DNA of 64,000 nucleotides from Candidatus Margulisiibacteriota bacterium (GCA_018823125.1 JAHJIW010000015.1:1-64000), one strand, 5' to 3'; numbered from the stretch's first letter, positions 1-8,760 are shown. The notes: generated by a model from the letters alone, not told the origin. Made by a program: numbers and translations.

Positions 1-75
1 TATACTGCTCCCCATTAGCATAAAGCCAAGTTAAGGGAGTAAAATATGGTTGTCCTGCTCAGAAGGAGGGCAATC

Positions 76-351
76 ATGAAACGGAGAAAATGGGATTCGA
101 GAACTAAGGCAATGGTCGTCATTCAGGGGCTCAAGGGAAAAACAGTTGCAGAAATCTGCGCCGAGCATCAGATCAGCCAGGGGCAATATTATCTCTGGAG
201 GGATCAGTTCTTGAGTAACGCGTCAAAAGCTTTTGAGGGCCAAGATCAGACGAAAAAGGAAGCTAGACTATCAAGGGAGAATGCCAACCTCAAGGAGCTG
301 GTCGGGGAATTGACCATGGAATTAAAAAAAAGCGACGAGGCATTATCATGA
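76..351 (+). CDS. IS3-family transposase OrfA (HTH protein)
   Basis: A 91-residue basic protein with the OrfA layout: an N-terminal helix-turn-helix (KTVAEICAEHQISQGQYYLW, roughly residues 23-42) that binds the inverted repeats, then a leucine-rich C-terminal helix for multimerisation. I chose the ATG at 76 because it follows a strong ribosome-binding site (AGAAGGAGG at 61-69) by six bases; an upstream start at 46 has no such site. Its stop overlaps the start of orfB in an ATGA arrangement, so orfB may be made by translational coupling rather than only by the -1 frameshift usual in this family. Confidence 0.85.
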   Translation: MKRRKWDSRTKAMVVIQGLKGKTVAEICAEHQISQGQYYLWRDQFLSNASKAFEGQDQTKKEARLSRENANLKELVGELTMELKKSDEALS

Positions 352-1127
352 AGAGAAAACAATCGGCAAAGATAGCCGAACGAAACCAGCCAATCCTGGA
401 AAAGATTCGAGCCATCAAGGCGGATCATCCATTTTGGGGCTACCGTCGGATCTGGGCGCACCTGAAATACATTGATAAGCTTGAGATCAACAAGAAGCGT
501 GTATTAAGGATCATGCGGGCTGCGGGCGGGCTATTGGTCAAGCCCGATCTGAAACTCAAAGCCAGACGAACCCCTCCTAGATCTAAGCCGCGTCCCACAG
601 TGCCCAATCAATGGTGGGGCATTGATATGACCAAGGTATTGGTCAACAGCTTTGGCTGGGTCTATATTGTGCTGGTTTTGGATTGGTTTACGAAAAAGAT
701 CGTCGGTTATCATATTGGTCTGCAAAGCAAGGCCAAACATTGGGTAGAAGCTCTGGACCTGGCGGTTCAGCTGCAGTTTCCGGATGGTGTCAGAGAGCAT
801 AATTTGCACCTGATGAACGATAACGGTTGCCAGCCGACATCCGAATATTTCATGAGATATTGCAGCCTAACGGATATTCATCAGGCTTTTACCAGCTACA
901 ACAATCCTAAGGGTAATGCGGATACTGAACGCGTGATGCGGACATTAAAAGAGGAGTTGATCTGGCTTAGGGAATGGGATAGCCCTTTTGAGTTGGCCGG
1001 CGAGCTCAAAAAATGGATTGATTATTACAATGGGCAATATTTGCACTCGGCTTTAGGATACAAGGCGCCGGATCGGTTTGAGATGGAGTTTAAGGACAGC
1101 CATGTTTCTCTCTTAGTGGGGGCTTGA
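348..1127 (+). CDS. IS3-family transposase OrfB (DDE integrase)
   Basis: 259 residues with an N-terminal HTH_21-like region (GYRRIWAHLK) and an rve/DDE integrase core. Catalytic acidic residues are visible as Asp in WWGIDMTKV, Asp in MNDNGCQPTS (the usual form is HSDxGxQY) and Glu in NADTERVMRTLKEE. The C-terminus carries the family motif YNxxxxHSALGYKAPDRF. The gene overlaps orfA by 4 nt and ends inside the duplicated 51-bp segment. Nothing suggests inactivation, although the Asn-Gly variation around the second Asp is uncommon. Confidence 0.88.
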   Translation: MKRKQSAKIAERNQPILEKIRAIKADHPFWGYRRIWAHLKYIDKLEINKKRVLRIMRAAGGLLVKPDLKLKARRTPPRSKPRPTVPNQWWGIDMTKVLVNSFGWVYIVLVLDWFTKKIVGYHIGLQSKAKHWVEALDLAVQLQFPDGVREHNLHLMNDNGCQPTSEYFMRYCSLTDIHQAFTSYNNPKGNADTERVMRTLKEELIWLREWDSPFELAGELKKWIDYYNGQYLHSALGYKAPDRFEMEFKDSHVSLLVGA

Positions 1128-3169
1128 AAAATGGGGAGCACTACAGACAGCCATGTTTCTCTCTTAGTGGGGGCTTGAAAAATGGGGAGCACTACAATAT
1201 CTTTCCCTTTAATTATTTTAGAGTGGGAAATAGTTATTACCCCGCACTTCATCAAACTCATAAATATATTGAAGAATCTGGTTGGAATTTGCTTGTGTTT
1301 CTCTTTACAATTCCTACCTTGATAAATAATCTCCTTGATTGTTCTCTTTCCATTACACAACCCAATCAAATCATGTGACAAAACATCTAACTTAATTGCT
1401 TGAGTAGTTTCACCTGGAACATAGGCTACATAACATTTTGTTTTGCGAATTTTACTGCCTTTATTATGCTTCACGTAATCAACCATACCTAGAACATCAT
1501 AATTATATATCTTTATTTTTACTCCTCTCGCAACCTTCGGGAACGAATCAAATCCTAGCTTAACATCTCTGCGAACTTCAGCTTTTTCTATCAAACTAAC
1601 GTTCTGGAAAAGTTCTTCATGGTAAAAAACTTCTTTTATCAATTGAGTTGCATGCTTCTTAATAAATTTGGTAAAGAAAGGTAAATAATGATGATAGGTC
1701 TGTTTATCTTCTTGAAATATTGACCAACTCAAGCCTTCACCTTCAAAAAAAGAGACAACTTTTTTGCTAAACGGAAGAGGATCATAGGACAATAATTTTA
1801 AAAATAATAAAGTAGTGAGCGGAAAAATCTCTATCAAAAAGTGAAAGAGGATACAAGTCTTCTCAAAAAAATGATGACTAAAATCCTTCCTTTTTAAAGA
1901 ATAAAATGAAGGGAAAATACTTGGGTTATGTTTCACCAAAGAAACCTCTGAAGAAAGATTGGTAAGCAGAGGAGATGTATCGGTTTGTAAAAATTCTACT
2001 GTTAAAGATCTTTTTTTAACCTCTTCATACAATTCGCTTCCTTTAAGAAAAGTAAATGGGTGGACTTGAACAATCGGCAAACAATCATAAAGTTTCGATC
2101 TTAATGCCATCCACAAAGTTTGATTAATCTGATGTTTATTCTCATATGGGAAACCAATAATAAAAGAAAGCGTGACAGCAATGTCATATTTACTCAATAT
2201 TGCTAAAATTTTAGGTAGCTTAGCGAGCGGCAACCGCTTCTTTATTTTTTTTTGAATGTAAGGAGAACCTGATTCAATGCCAAGGTAAATATTTCGACAA
2301 CCAGCTTTTTCTAATTTTCTTATTAAACTTTCATCTAAAGCCTCCAGGCGCGCAGAACAAGTCCAGGGGATCCCCCTTCCCTTTAGCAACGATAGAAACC
2401 TTTCTATCCTCTTTCTCGAAGCTAAAAGGTTGTCATGGATAATGGGGACACAAGGATTTTTTCTATCGTTAAAAAATGAATACACTTGTTGCAACTCTTG
2501 TACTAACCTACGCGCAGATTTCATCCTAAAATTTCTTTTCCACATCTTACAGGTTGAACAAAAAGTGCATTGAAATGGACAGCCTCGCCCTGCCTCAACC
2601 TCCCCTTTATTGTACTTACTCAAATGCGGAAGCAAAGAAAAATTTAAATAGGGAAGATCGTCCAAGCTTTTTATAAATGGCCGGTCTGGATTACGGATTA
2701 CTCTTTTTTTCTTTCTATAAGTAATACCTAAAATATCATTAAGCGCGGCTTCCTTCGCTAGTGCGTCCAAAATCTCAACCAGGGTATTTTCCCCCTCACC
2801 CCTAACAATTATGTCAACTTGTTTAAAAACCTTTAACACTGCTGCTTCTTCAAAAGAAACCTCCGGGCCACCAAATATTATTGGTAATTTCGGAGCAAGT
2901 TTCTTGCATTCTTTGGCGATCAGCAGAGAAACTGGTAAAGAAGCACAGATTACACCAAAACCTAAAACTTGAGGCTTATAACTTAAAATCTTGAGTGCCG
3001 CTTTCCTGAAAAATTCCGAAGTTAACTTTTTTCCGTTAAAAAGAATGTTTAGATCTACAATTAACGGCTCATGCTCAAATTGATAGACATAAGAAGCCAA
3101 GCCTAACACCCCAACCGGAACAGAAAGACTTGAATCAATATTAGGGGGCTGAATAAGGGCAATACGCAT
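1025..3169 (-). CDS. B12-binding-type radical SAM protein with PqqD-like C-terminus, 3' end replaced by IS DNA
   Basis: The first ~657 residues are host sequence. Residues 1-140 resemble a cobalamin-binding Rossmann domain (no base-off DxHxxG seen). The radical SAM core has C197-x3-C201-x2-C204 (GRGCPFQCTFC). Near the end, about residues 580-645 (LSHDLIGLCNGKRTIKEII and following) resemble a PqqD/RRE peptide-binding domain. After residue ~657 the frame runs backwards through the IS end and its duplicate, so VLPIFQAPTKRETWLS appears twice before a stop inside orfB. The gene is therefore truncated or tail-altered by the insertion. Likely a methyltransferase or RiPP-type modifying enzyme; substrate unknown. 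A TATAAT lies 7 nt before the ATG with no Shine-Dalgarno. Confidence 0.75.
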   Translation of the reverse strand: MRIALIQPPNIDSSLSVPVGVLGLASYVYQFEHEPLIVDLNILFNGKKLTSEFFRKAALKILSYKPQVLGFGVICASLPVSLLIAKECKKLAPKLPIIFGGPEVSFEEAAVLKVFKQVDIIVRGEGENTLVEILDALAKEAALNDILGITYRKKKRVIRNPDRPFIKSLDDLPYLNFSLLPHLSKYNKGEVEAGRGCPFQCTFCSTCKMWKRNFRMKSARRLVQELQQVYSFFNDRKNPCVPIIHDNLLASRKRIERFLSLLKGRGIPWTCSARLEALDESLIRKLEKAGCRNIYLGIESGSPYIQKKIKKRLPLAKLPKILAILSKYDIAVTLSFIIGFPYENKHQINQTLWMALRSKLYDCLPIVQVHPFTFLKGSELYEEVKKRSLTVEFLQTDTSPLLTNLSSEVSLVKHNPSIFPSFYSLKRKDFSHHFFEKTCILFHFLIEIFPLTTLLFLKLLSYDPLPFSKKVVSFFEGEGLSWSIFQEDKQTYHHYLPFFTKFIKKHATQLIKEVFYHEELFQNVSLIEKAEVRRDVKLGFDSFPKVARGVKIKIYNYDVLGMVDYVKHNKGSKIRKTKCYVAYVPGETTQAIKLDVLSHDLIGLCNGKRTIKEIIYQGRNCKEKHKQIPTRFFNIFMSLMKCGVITISHSKIIKGKDIVVLPIFQAPTKRETWLSVVLPIFQAPTKRETWLSLNSISNRSGALYPKAECKYCPL
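1095..1196. repeat. 51-bp tandem duplication of the IS right end
   Basis: Bases 1095-1145 and 1146-1196 are identical 51-mers beginning GACAGCCATG and ending GAGCACTACA. Each copy holds the last codons and stop of orfB plus the right inverted repeat. The flanking host sequence resumes at 1197. The simplest explanations are slippage, or two sequential insertion/excision events that left one extra IS end behind. Confidence 0.9.
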
Positions 3170-3176
3170 AAGTTAA

Positions 3177-3182
3177 ATTATA
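3177..3182 (-). promoter_or_regulatory. -10 element of the radical SAM gene (leaderless layout)
   Basis: On the minus strand TATAAT lies 7 nt upstream of the ATG at 3169, so transcription should start at or within a few bases of the start codon. The divergent ABC exporter promoter is in the same 100-bp spacer. Confidence 0.6.
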
Positions 3183-3226
3183 TAACATTTACTAGTGTTC
3201 TCCAATGTGATAACTTTGCCTCCACC

Positions 3227-3255
3227 TTGCCCCTTTTACCCAAAAAAGCTATACT
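3227..3255 (+). promoter_or_regulatory. Promoter of the ABC exporter gene
   Basis: TTGCCC (3227-3232), 17-bp spacer, TATACT (3250-3255). The ATG at 3270 is 14 nt further on and no Shine-Dalgarno precedes it, so the leader would be only a few bases long. Confidence 0.55.
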
Positions 3256-3269
3256 AATTAACACTTACT

Positions 3270-5267
3270 ATGCGTGAAAGACTAAAAACACTCAAAAACT
3301 ATTTCATGCTCCTCGTTCCTTATTGGGACAAAAGTGTCCTATCCCTTTTTTGTGTAGGCATCGTAGTCATATTCGGCATGGCTACTCCCCTCATCACCAA
3401 GATCCTAATTGACTACGCTTATCCTAACCAAGATCTCTATTTATTAACCTTCCTAGTATTACTAGGTATTGTAATTTTTCTCTTTAATATGTATTTCTCA
3501 GACGTTTCAAGTTATCTTGATACTTTCATTCACCAAACGCTTTCTATCGATCTAAGAAACAAATTCTTTACTAAATTATTAAGGCTCCCCCTCCGCTTTC
3601 ACTACGAGAAACAAGTAGGCGACTTAATGGTTAGGGTTACCGATGACATCGATGTCATCATAGACGCCGTAGCCGAAACCATCCCAGTAGTAATCAAAAT
3701 TATCCTTCAGCTAGTCGCCCTTTTGGTCATTTGTTTAATGATAGACATAAATCTTACGATATTGGCTTTAATCGGGATCCCCTTCTACTTCATCCAAACT
3801 CGGTTTTTTGCCAAAAGGTTTGAAATTGTTCAAGAAAAATCGCAAAAAAGAGAATCCGAAATCTATACCTTCTATCAAGAAAAGATGAGCAATGTAAAAA
3901 CCATCAAATCCTTTAACCAAGAGATGCATGAAACTGACCGCCTCATCGATAAATTAAAAAGAATGTTCCGTTTAGTCAGAGAAAACTTATTTTTAGGTTT
4001 ATTTAACTCCTTCTTTGATGCAATCATGATTACGCTTTGGACCAGCTTTTTAGCCTGGTACGCAGGTTACCGGGTTATAACCGGCCATATTACCATCGGT
4101 GAAATCATGGCAATTTTAGTTTACTTGGGACAAATTCATCAACCATTTATGGACTTCGGCACTGTATATAAATCATTAGTTAGTAGTTTCGTTTCAATTA
4201 ATCGTGTCAATGAAATCTTCGAAAAAGAACCCGAGGCATATAAAGATACGCGCACTTTCATTCTTTATGACATTAAAGGCCAAGTTAAATTCGATAACGT
4301 AAGCTTCCATTACCCCGACACCGATGAATATATATTAAAAAATATTTCCTTTAATGCGAACCCAGGTAAAGTTACCGCTCTCTGTGGAACCAGCGGAGCC
4401 GGGAAAAGCACCATTTTAGATTTATTGCTGCGCTTTGTAGAAACCAACGAAGGTGAAATATATATTGATGAATATGAAATTAAAAAGGTATCCTTGATAA
4501 CACTGCGCGCTAATATTTCTATTGTTTCACAGGACGTCGTGATCTTTTCGGGAACCATCCGAGAAAACTTACAATATGGTTGTAAAGAAGTAGATGAGGA
4601 AAAAATGATTCAGGCCACCAAAGATGCTGAAATTTATGAATTCATAAAGGATACCGCTAAAGGATTTGATACCCGCATTGGCGAAGGCGGCCTGGGAATT
4701 TCCGGAGGGCAAAGACAGCGGCTTTCAATTGCCCGGGCATTATATCGCGGAGTGAAAATCCTCATATTAGATGAAGCCACTTCCGCCCTGGATAGTATCA
4801 CCGAAGCTAAAATCTACAAAAACATGCAAAAAGCTCTTGAAGATAAAACTGTAATCATGATTACCCACCGCCCCTCCTCCCTCCACAATGCTGAAAAAAT
4901 CTACGTAGTCCACGAAAACAAAATATGCGAGTCCGGAGATTTTGATGAGCTGCTCCAGAAAAAAGGCGAGTTTTATAAATTCTATCAAGCTCAAGTTCAT
5001 GAAACCGAGGAAGAAACCGAAGAAAAAATAAAAATGAAAAAGTTAAGGAAAAAAATTGACAAGGAAAAAGTCGATAAAGAAAAAGCTAAAGAAGAGTTAA
5101 AATTATCAGATCTGGAAAAAGTGATCATGGATATGTATTACAATAAAAAACAAACTTATGCTGCAATCAGCAAAGAATTAGGCATGGAACCTTATGACGT
5201 AAACTTAATCCGCAAATCTGCCAAAGAAAAACTCGAAACCTTAAGAAAACTGGAGCTGGAAGAATGA
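3270..5267 (+). CDS. Type I ABC exporter (fused TMD-NBD) with C-terminal sigma-region-4-like HTH
   Basis: 665 residues. Residues ~15-300 hold about six membrane helices of the ABC exporter fold. The nucleotide-binding domain (~335-575) has Walker A GTSGAGKST, signature SGGQRQR, Walker B ILILDEATSALD and the H-loop His in MITHRP. There is no N-terminal C39 peptidase. After the usual end comes a charged coiled coil (~575-610) and a ~50-residue module (LEKVIMDMYYNKKQTYAAIS onwards) that looks like sigma-70 region 4: a helix-turn-helix, then basic helices. I know of no standard exporter with this tail. The protein would work as a homodimer in the inner membrane; substrate unknown. It is divergent from the radical SAM gene and coupled to the next gene by ATGA. 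Confidence 0.85.
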   Translation: MRERLKTLKNYFMLLVPYWDKSVLSLFCVGIVVIFGMATPLITKILIDYAYPNQDLYLLTFLVLLGIVIFLFNMYFSDVSSYLDTFIHQTLSIDLRNKFFTKLLRLPLRFHYEKQVGDLMVRVTDDIDVIIDAVAETIPVVIKIILQLVALLVICLMIDINLTILALIGIPFYFIQTRFFAKRFEIVQEKSQKRESEIYTFYQEKMSNVKTIKSFNQEMHETDRLIDKLKRMFRLVRENLFLGLFNSFFDAIMITLWTSFLAWYAGYRVITGHITIGEIMAILVYLGQIHQPFMDFGTVYKSLVSSFVSINRVNEIFEKEPEAYKDTRTFILYDIKGQVKFDNVSFHYPDTDEYILKNISFNANPGKVTALCGTSGAGKSTILDLLLRFVETNEGEIYIDEYEIKKVSLITLRANISIVSQDVVIFSGTIRENLQYGCKEVDEEKMIQATKDAEIYEFIKDTAKGFDTRIGEGGLGISGGQRQRLSIARALYRGVKILILDEATSALDSITEAKIYKNMQKALEDKTVIMITHRPSSLHNAEKIYVVHENKICESGDFDELLQKKGEFYKFYQAQVHETEEETEEKIKMKKLRKKIDKEKVDKEKAKEELKLSDLEKVIMDMYYNKKQTYAAISKELGMEPYDVNLIRKSAKEKLETLRKLELEE

Positions 5268-5482
5268 AAGGTATAATAAGAAAACTATTTTCAACGCTTT
5301 TATCTGAAGACATGGGCAAACAAGCCCGACAGGTTGAAATCATTACCCTAATCGTTTTTATTATCTTACTGATAATCATAGTTGGACTCTGGCAATTCCA
5401 AATTGTATTAACCGCTCCAGGCGAGGCCGGCCGAGAAATCATTGGAAAAATGAATATTTTCCAACTTTTATTATCAAGGTAA
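5264..5482 (+). CDS. Small single-pass membrane protein, function unknown
   Basis: 72 residues. A short basic N-terminus is followed by one strong hydrophobic helix (IITLIVFIILLIIIVGLW, about residues 26-43) and a polar C-terminal tail. The start codon overlaps the exporter stop (ATGA), so the two are translationally coupled and this may be an accessory subunit of the exporter. I do not recognise a family. Confidence 0.6.
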   Translation: MKGIIRKLFSTLLSEDMGKQARQVEIITLIVFIILLIIIVGLWQFQIVLTAPGEAGREIIGKMNIFQLLLSR

Positions 5483-5498
5483 AAACGGAGGAAAGAAA

Positions 5499-5879
5499 AT
5501 GGCATCAAAGGTAAAAATACTAGTAGTCGACGACGAATTAGCGGTTCTCGAATCCTTCAAGATGATCCTGGGATTAAAAGATTACACGGTAAAAACCGCA
5601 CAAAATATGGAAGAAGCTGTAATCGCAGTTGAAAACGAAAAATTTAGTATGGCCTTTGTGGATCTGCGCTTCAATGGTGAGGATATTGGTTTGGATATTC
5701 TGGCAAAGATCAAAGAAATTGAGCCCGGCCTCGAAGTGGTCATTTGCACCGCCTACGCTACTAATCAGAATAAGATCGATGCTAAAAAACGCGGCGCCAT
5801 GGACTACATCAGCAAGCCCTTTATGATGGAAGACGTTTTCGGGTTAGTGGATCGGGCGTTGGGCAGTGGGAAGAAATAA
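5499..5879 (+). CDS. Stand-alone receiver domain protein (CheY-like)
   Basis: 126 residues, receiver domain only. Acidic pocket residues are in VVDDE near the N-terminus, the phospho-acceptor Asp is in FVDLRFNG (about residue 55), and the conserved Lys is in ISKPF (about residue 107). No output domain follows. It has a good ribosome-binding site (GGAGGAAAG) and follows the exporter and small membrane protein by 16 bp, so it is probably co-transcribed. The cognate kinase is not in the window. Confidence 0.88.
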   Translation: MASKVKILVVDDELAVLESFKMILGLKDYTVKTAQNMEEAVIAVENEKFSMAFVDLRFNGEDIGLDILAKIKEIEPGLEVVICTAYATNQNKIDAKKRGAMDYISKPFMMEDVFGLVDRALGSGKK

Positions 5880-5888
5880 GTTTAATCC

Positions 5889-8246
5889 CTAAAACGAAGT
5901 CGACACTGAAGAAGAAATCTTCAACTCATCCGAAGTACCACGCGGGCTATCCGCAATCTTATCTATCGAAAAATTCACTGACGTAGTTTCAAACATTTGC
6001 CAGTCGAAATTAGTTTCGATACTGATCCGATTAAAATTATTGCTCATCGTTACGTAAGCCATATCAATACCCAATAGCTGAGTCGGAGAAATATAATACC
6101 TACCCCTTAACAGGTAACTATCAGCTCCCTGCAGAGTAGTTAAATACTCCGTAGGATCCGTGATTACACTCATAAAATAGTCATCCCCTATTGACTGATA
6201 ACCAATAGAAATACTATGTCCGTAATCCTCTGAATAATATGTAATGGCATATTGAGCTGCAGATAAACCTTCATTAGTAGTAGAACCAACTATCGGCAGC
6301 ACGGCGCTCGCATTAGTAAAATTAACCGAAGCTAATTCAGCAGAAAGTTCGAGGAAATTAAAAAGACTAATTTTTAAACCTCCGTATCCCTGGGTTGCCC
6401 TGGTTGGCATCGTATAAGTAAAAGTAGGATCCGGCATATCCGTAACCAAACTACCGGCAACCGTAAGATCCACCATTCCTAAAAATCCGGTAAACCGAGG
6501 AGTAAAACTAACCGTACCATAATTTGAATCTTGTGAAAGATCACCTAAATATGCAATTTTTCCAAACGCACTTTCCATATAAAACAGCGGATTATAATAC
6601 CCAGTAATAATTACATCTAAAGGATGGCTAGTGGAATAAGTATCTACGTATAAACTATTACCAAATGGACTATAGCTTTGATAATAACTAGTGCGGCCCA
6701 TCTGCAGCGCCAGCGGTCGATATTGTAAGGTTGCATACGCGCTATCAATATATGCATCGCTGGCGGTAGTAGTATCACCAAAATAATAGGATGAGTAAAG
6801 CGAAGCAAAAATCGATAAGATTTCGTTTAATCGGCGGTTAAACGAAAGGCTTAAACTTTGATAAGCATATACGTTATTTAAATCCTGGCCAGGTGCGACG
6901 CCATCGGTAATTTGCGAAGCAGTAAAATTAGTAGACAGCAGAACTTCGAAACCATATTCAACCGGTTTACGATAAACCACTTCGGCATCTTTCAAGGCAA
7001 CATATACCCCATGAATCATATTTACCGTAAAATACGACAATTCGTAGCGATTAACTAAACCATCCCCATTAAAGTCTCGATCTTTACCTCCCGGAAGAAC
7101 GCCTAACTTAATTAACTTTTGAATCGTCTCGTAGGCAAAGTTATCTTCTGGAACATCCGCATATCCTCGATCTGCAGCTGCCGGTTGGAAAGTAAGAATA
7201 CTCGATAGAACATTTTCAATTGCAGAAAACATAAAGTAGTTCATCTGATAGCGATTAATTCTGCGATTTCCATTAAATAGTTCACGCTGGTTGCCGGGAG
7301 GGATAACTCCCAACGCAATTAATTTTTGAATTGAGCGATAGGCATAATTATTAACCGGTACATCTTTATAAGCGCGCTCCGGGCCCGCTTCGGGAAGTTC
7401 TTCGCCCTGGTTGGTCACCATTTCCTCAATTAAACTACACAGGAAATACATTAAATAGTATTTATTAATCTCCTCATCGCCGCGAAATTCTCTGCCCTTC
7501 CCCGGCGGCAGAATCCCCGCATCAATTAATTCGCCAATCGCCTGGCGGGCATAATGAGCTTTAGGCACATCGGTATAACCAATAATGATTTCTTTTTCCG
7601 CTTCTTCTTCATCTGCTTCAGGAGTTAAATAGTAATAATCTAAGATGCGAGCCACCGCTACCGCCATCTGATAACGGGTAACCAATTTATCACCATTGAA
7701 TTTTCCCTGCCCGCTCAAAATCCCCGCCCCAATCAACTTTTGAATATATGGATAAGCCGGATGGGTTTCGATAATATCGGCATAGCCCTGATCCGCCGCG
7801 GCTTCAGGTAAGCGGGCCCCTTCCAATTGTTCTACAAATGCTGCTAGATAAGAAAAGAAAACATAGCGGGTAAGGTCTGTGTCCCCTCTGAATAATTTTG
7901 ATTCTGGCACCTCGAATAATCCCATTTTAACCAGATTAACTACGGCCTGGTAAGCATACTGATCTTCAGGAACGTCAGTATAAAAAGCTTCGAGGGTAAT
8001 AGCTTCAACTTCTTTAATTTTCCCCGAATGCTTGAGAATATGATTAAAAATAGCCGCCATCTGATACTTATTAACCGGATCCTGGCCATGAAACTTAAAA
8101 TCAGCTGAGTAGTTAATGATCTCGTAATCCAGGAGTTTTACAATAGAAGGATAAGCCCAGTGCTTTTGCGGAACATCCAAAAAGTCAGCATATACCGGGA
8201 TAGTAAATAACACTAATATCGATAGCATTAGTACTATTTTTTTCAT
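5889..8246 (-). CDS. Outer-membrane beta-barrel protein with six SLH-like repeats
   Basis: 785 residues. A signal peptide (MKKIVLMLSILVLFTIPVYA) is followed by six successive SLH-type modules over about residues 20-415, each with a start like YxDVPxxxxAYxxIxKL and an end like FNGDxxVNRYQM. The remaining ~370 residues alternate polar and hydrophobic strands with many Tyr, Ser and Thr, and the chain ends in Phe, as outer-membrane barrels do. SLH modules in such proteins usually bind peptidoglycan-linked polymer in the periplasm and tether the outer membrane. Six is more than the single module in the other two SLH porins here. A TATAAT sits 8 nt before the ATG. Confidence 0.82.
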   Translation of the reverse strand: MKKIVLMLSILVLFTIPVYADFLDVPQKHWAYPSIVKLLDYEIINYSADFKFHGQDPVNKYQMAAIFNHILKHSGKIKEVEAITLEAFYTDVPEDQYAYQAVVNLVKMGLFEVPESKLFRGDTDLTRYVFFSYLAAFVEQLEGARLPEAAADQGYADIIETHPAYPYIQKLIGAGILSGQGKFNGDKLVTRYQMAVAVARILDYYYLTPEADEEEAEKEIIIGYTDVPKAHYARQAIGELIDAGILPPGKGREFRGDEEINKYYLMYFLCSLIEEMVTNQGEELPEAGPERAYKDVPVNNYAYRSIQKLIALGVIPPGNQRELFNGNRRINRYQMNYFMFSAIENVLSSILTFQPAAADRGYADVPEDNFAYETIQKLIKLGVLPGGKDRDFNGDGLVNRYELSYFTVNMIHGVYVALKDAEVVYRKPVEYGFEVLLSTNFTASQITDGVAPGQDLNNVYAYQSLSLSFNRRLNEILSIFASLYSSYYFGDTTTASDAYIDSAYATLQYRPLALQMGRTSYYQSYSPFGNSLYVDTYSTSHPLDVIITGYYNPLFYMESAFGKIAYLGDLSQDSNYGTVSFTPRFTGFLGMVDLTVAGSLVTDMPDPTFTYTMPTRATQGYGGLKISLFNFLELSAELASVNFTNASAVLPIVGSTTNEGLSAAQYAITYYSEDYGHSISIGYQSIGDDYFMSVITDPTEYLTTLQGADSYLLRGRYYISPTQLLGIDMAYVTMSNNFNRISIETNFDWQMFETTSVNFSIDKIADSPRGTSDELKISSSVSTSF

Positions 8247-8254
8247 TAAAAGTT

Positions 8255-8260
8255 ATTATA
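8255..8260 (-). promoter_or_regulatory. Extended -10 of the six-SLH gene (leaderless layout)
   Basis: On the minus strand TGTTATAAT (extended -10) lies 8 nt before the ATG at 8246, with no Shine-Dalgarno between. Confidence 0.6.
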
Positions 8261-8289
8261 ACACAAAAAAATTTAGCAGCCAGTTGTTC

Positions 8290-8319
8290 TTGACCCTTAT
8301 CCATTGATAAAGCTATAAT
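8290..8319 (+). promoter_or_regulatory. Promoter of the mntA-hepT operon
   Basis: TTGACC (8290-8295), 18-bp spacer, TATAAT (8314-8319). The GTG start at 8326 follows after 6 nt, so the message should be leaderless. Confidence 0.7.
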
Positions 8320-8325
8320 GCTGGC

Positions 8326-8760
8326 GTGCAGATAAAATTAAATAAAATTAAAGATATTTTTACAAATTACCCCATTGAGTTTTCATATGTATATGGTTCT
8401 ATGGCAAAGGGAACTCCTCGTTCCTGGAGTGATCTGGATATTGCTTTAATTGTTACGGATAATATCCCTCCGGAACAATATCTCGAAATTGAAACGGATG
8501 TTTCAAAAAAAATTGATGAATTACTACCTAACGTTGAAAGTGACGTAAGGATTTTTAACTACGCCCCATTGAACTTTAAGATACAAATAGTGCAGGAAGG
8601 CAAATTACTATATTCAAAAAATGAAAATAAAAGAGTAAATTTTGAAACTCAGGTTCGAGATGAATATTTTGATTTTCTCCCCCTTCGCAAAGAATATCAA
8701 ACTTCCTTCTTAAAAGGCATAGAAAAAGGAGGCCTGTTATGGTCAACCCCGAAAAAATAG
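8326..8760 (+). CDS. mntA: MntA-type nucleotidyltransferase antitoxin
   Basis: 144 residues of the minimal nucleotidyltransferase fold. The active-site motif GS-x10-DxD is perfect (GSMAKGTPRSWSDLD). In characterised HepT/MntA systems this protein is the antitoxin: it adenylylates a tyrosine of the HEPN toxin and blocks its RNase activity. The start is a GTG that lies 6 nt after the -10 hexamer, so no ribosome-binding site is possible. The next gene overlaps by 22 bp, the usual layout of the pair. Antitoxin function is inferred from family and context. Confidence 0.85.
   Translation: MQIKLNKIKDIFTNYPIEFSYVYGSMAKGTPRSWSDLDIALIVTDNIPPEQYLEIETDVSKKIDELLPNVESDVRIFNYAPLNFKIQIVQEGKLLYSKNENKRVNFETQVRDEYFDFLPLRKEYQTSFLKGIEKGGLLWSTPKK

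Larger units (their letters stand above)
1..1145 (+). mobile_element. IS3-family insertion sequence
   Basis: The element carries orfA and orfB transposase genes between imperfect inverted ends. The left end has TGCTCCCCATT at 6-16; its reverse complement AATGGGGAGCA is at 1130-1140 and again at 1181-1191. Aligned outward, the ends read TATAC on the left and TGTAG on the right (reverse complement), so the left end lies at or within a base or two of position 1. The right end is present twice because the last 51 bp are duplicated in tandem. It is inserted at the 3' end of the minus-strand radical SAM gene. Both transposase frames are open, so the element may be active. The left target site is outside the window, so a target duplication cannot be checked. 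Confidence 0.88.

Noticed and set aside
1124-1378. An 84-codon plus-strand frame after orfB
   Set aside because: It is only the IS end read twice plus antisense of the radical SAM gene; no ribosome-binding site or family.
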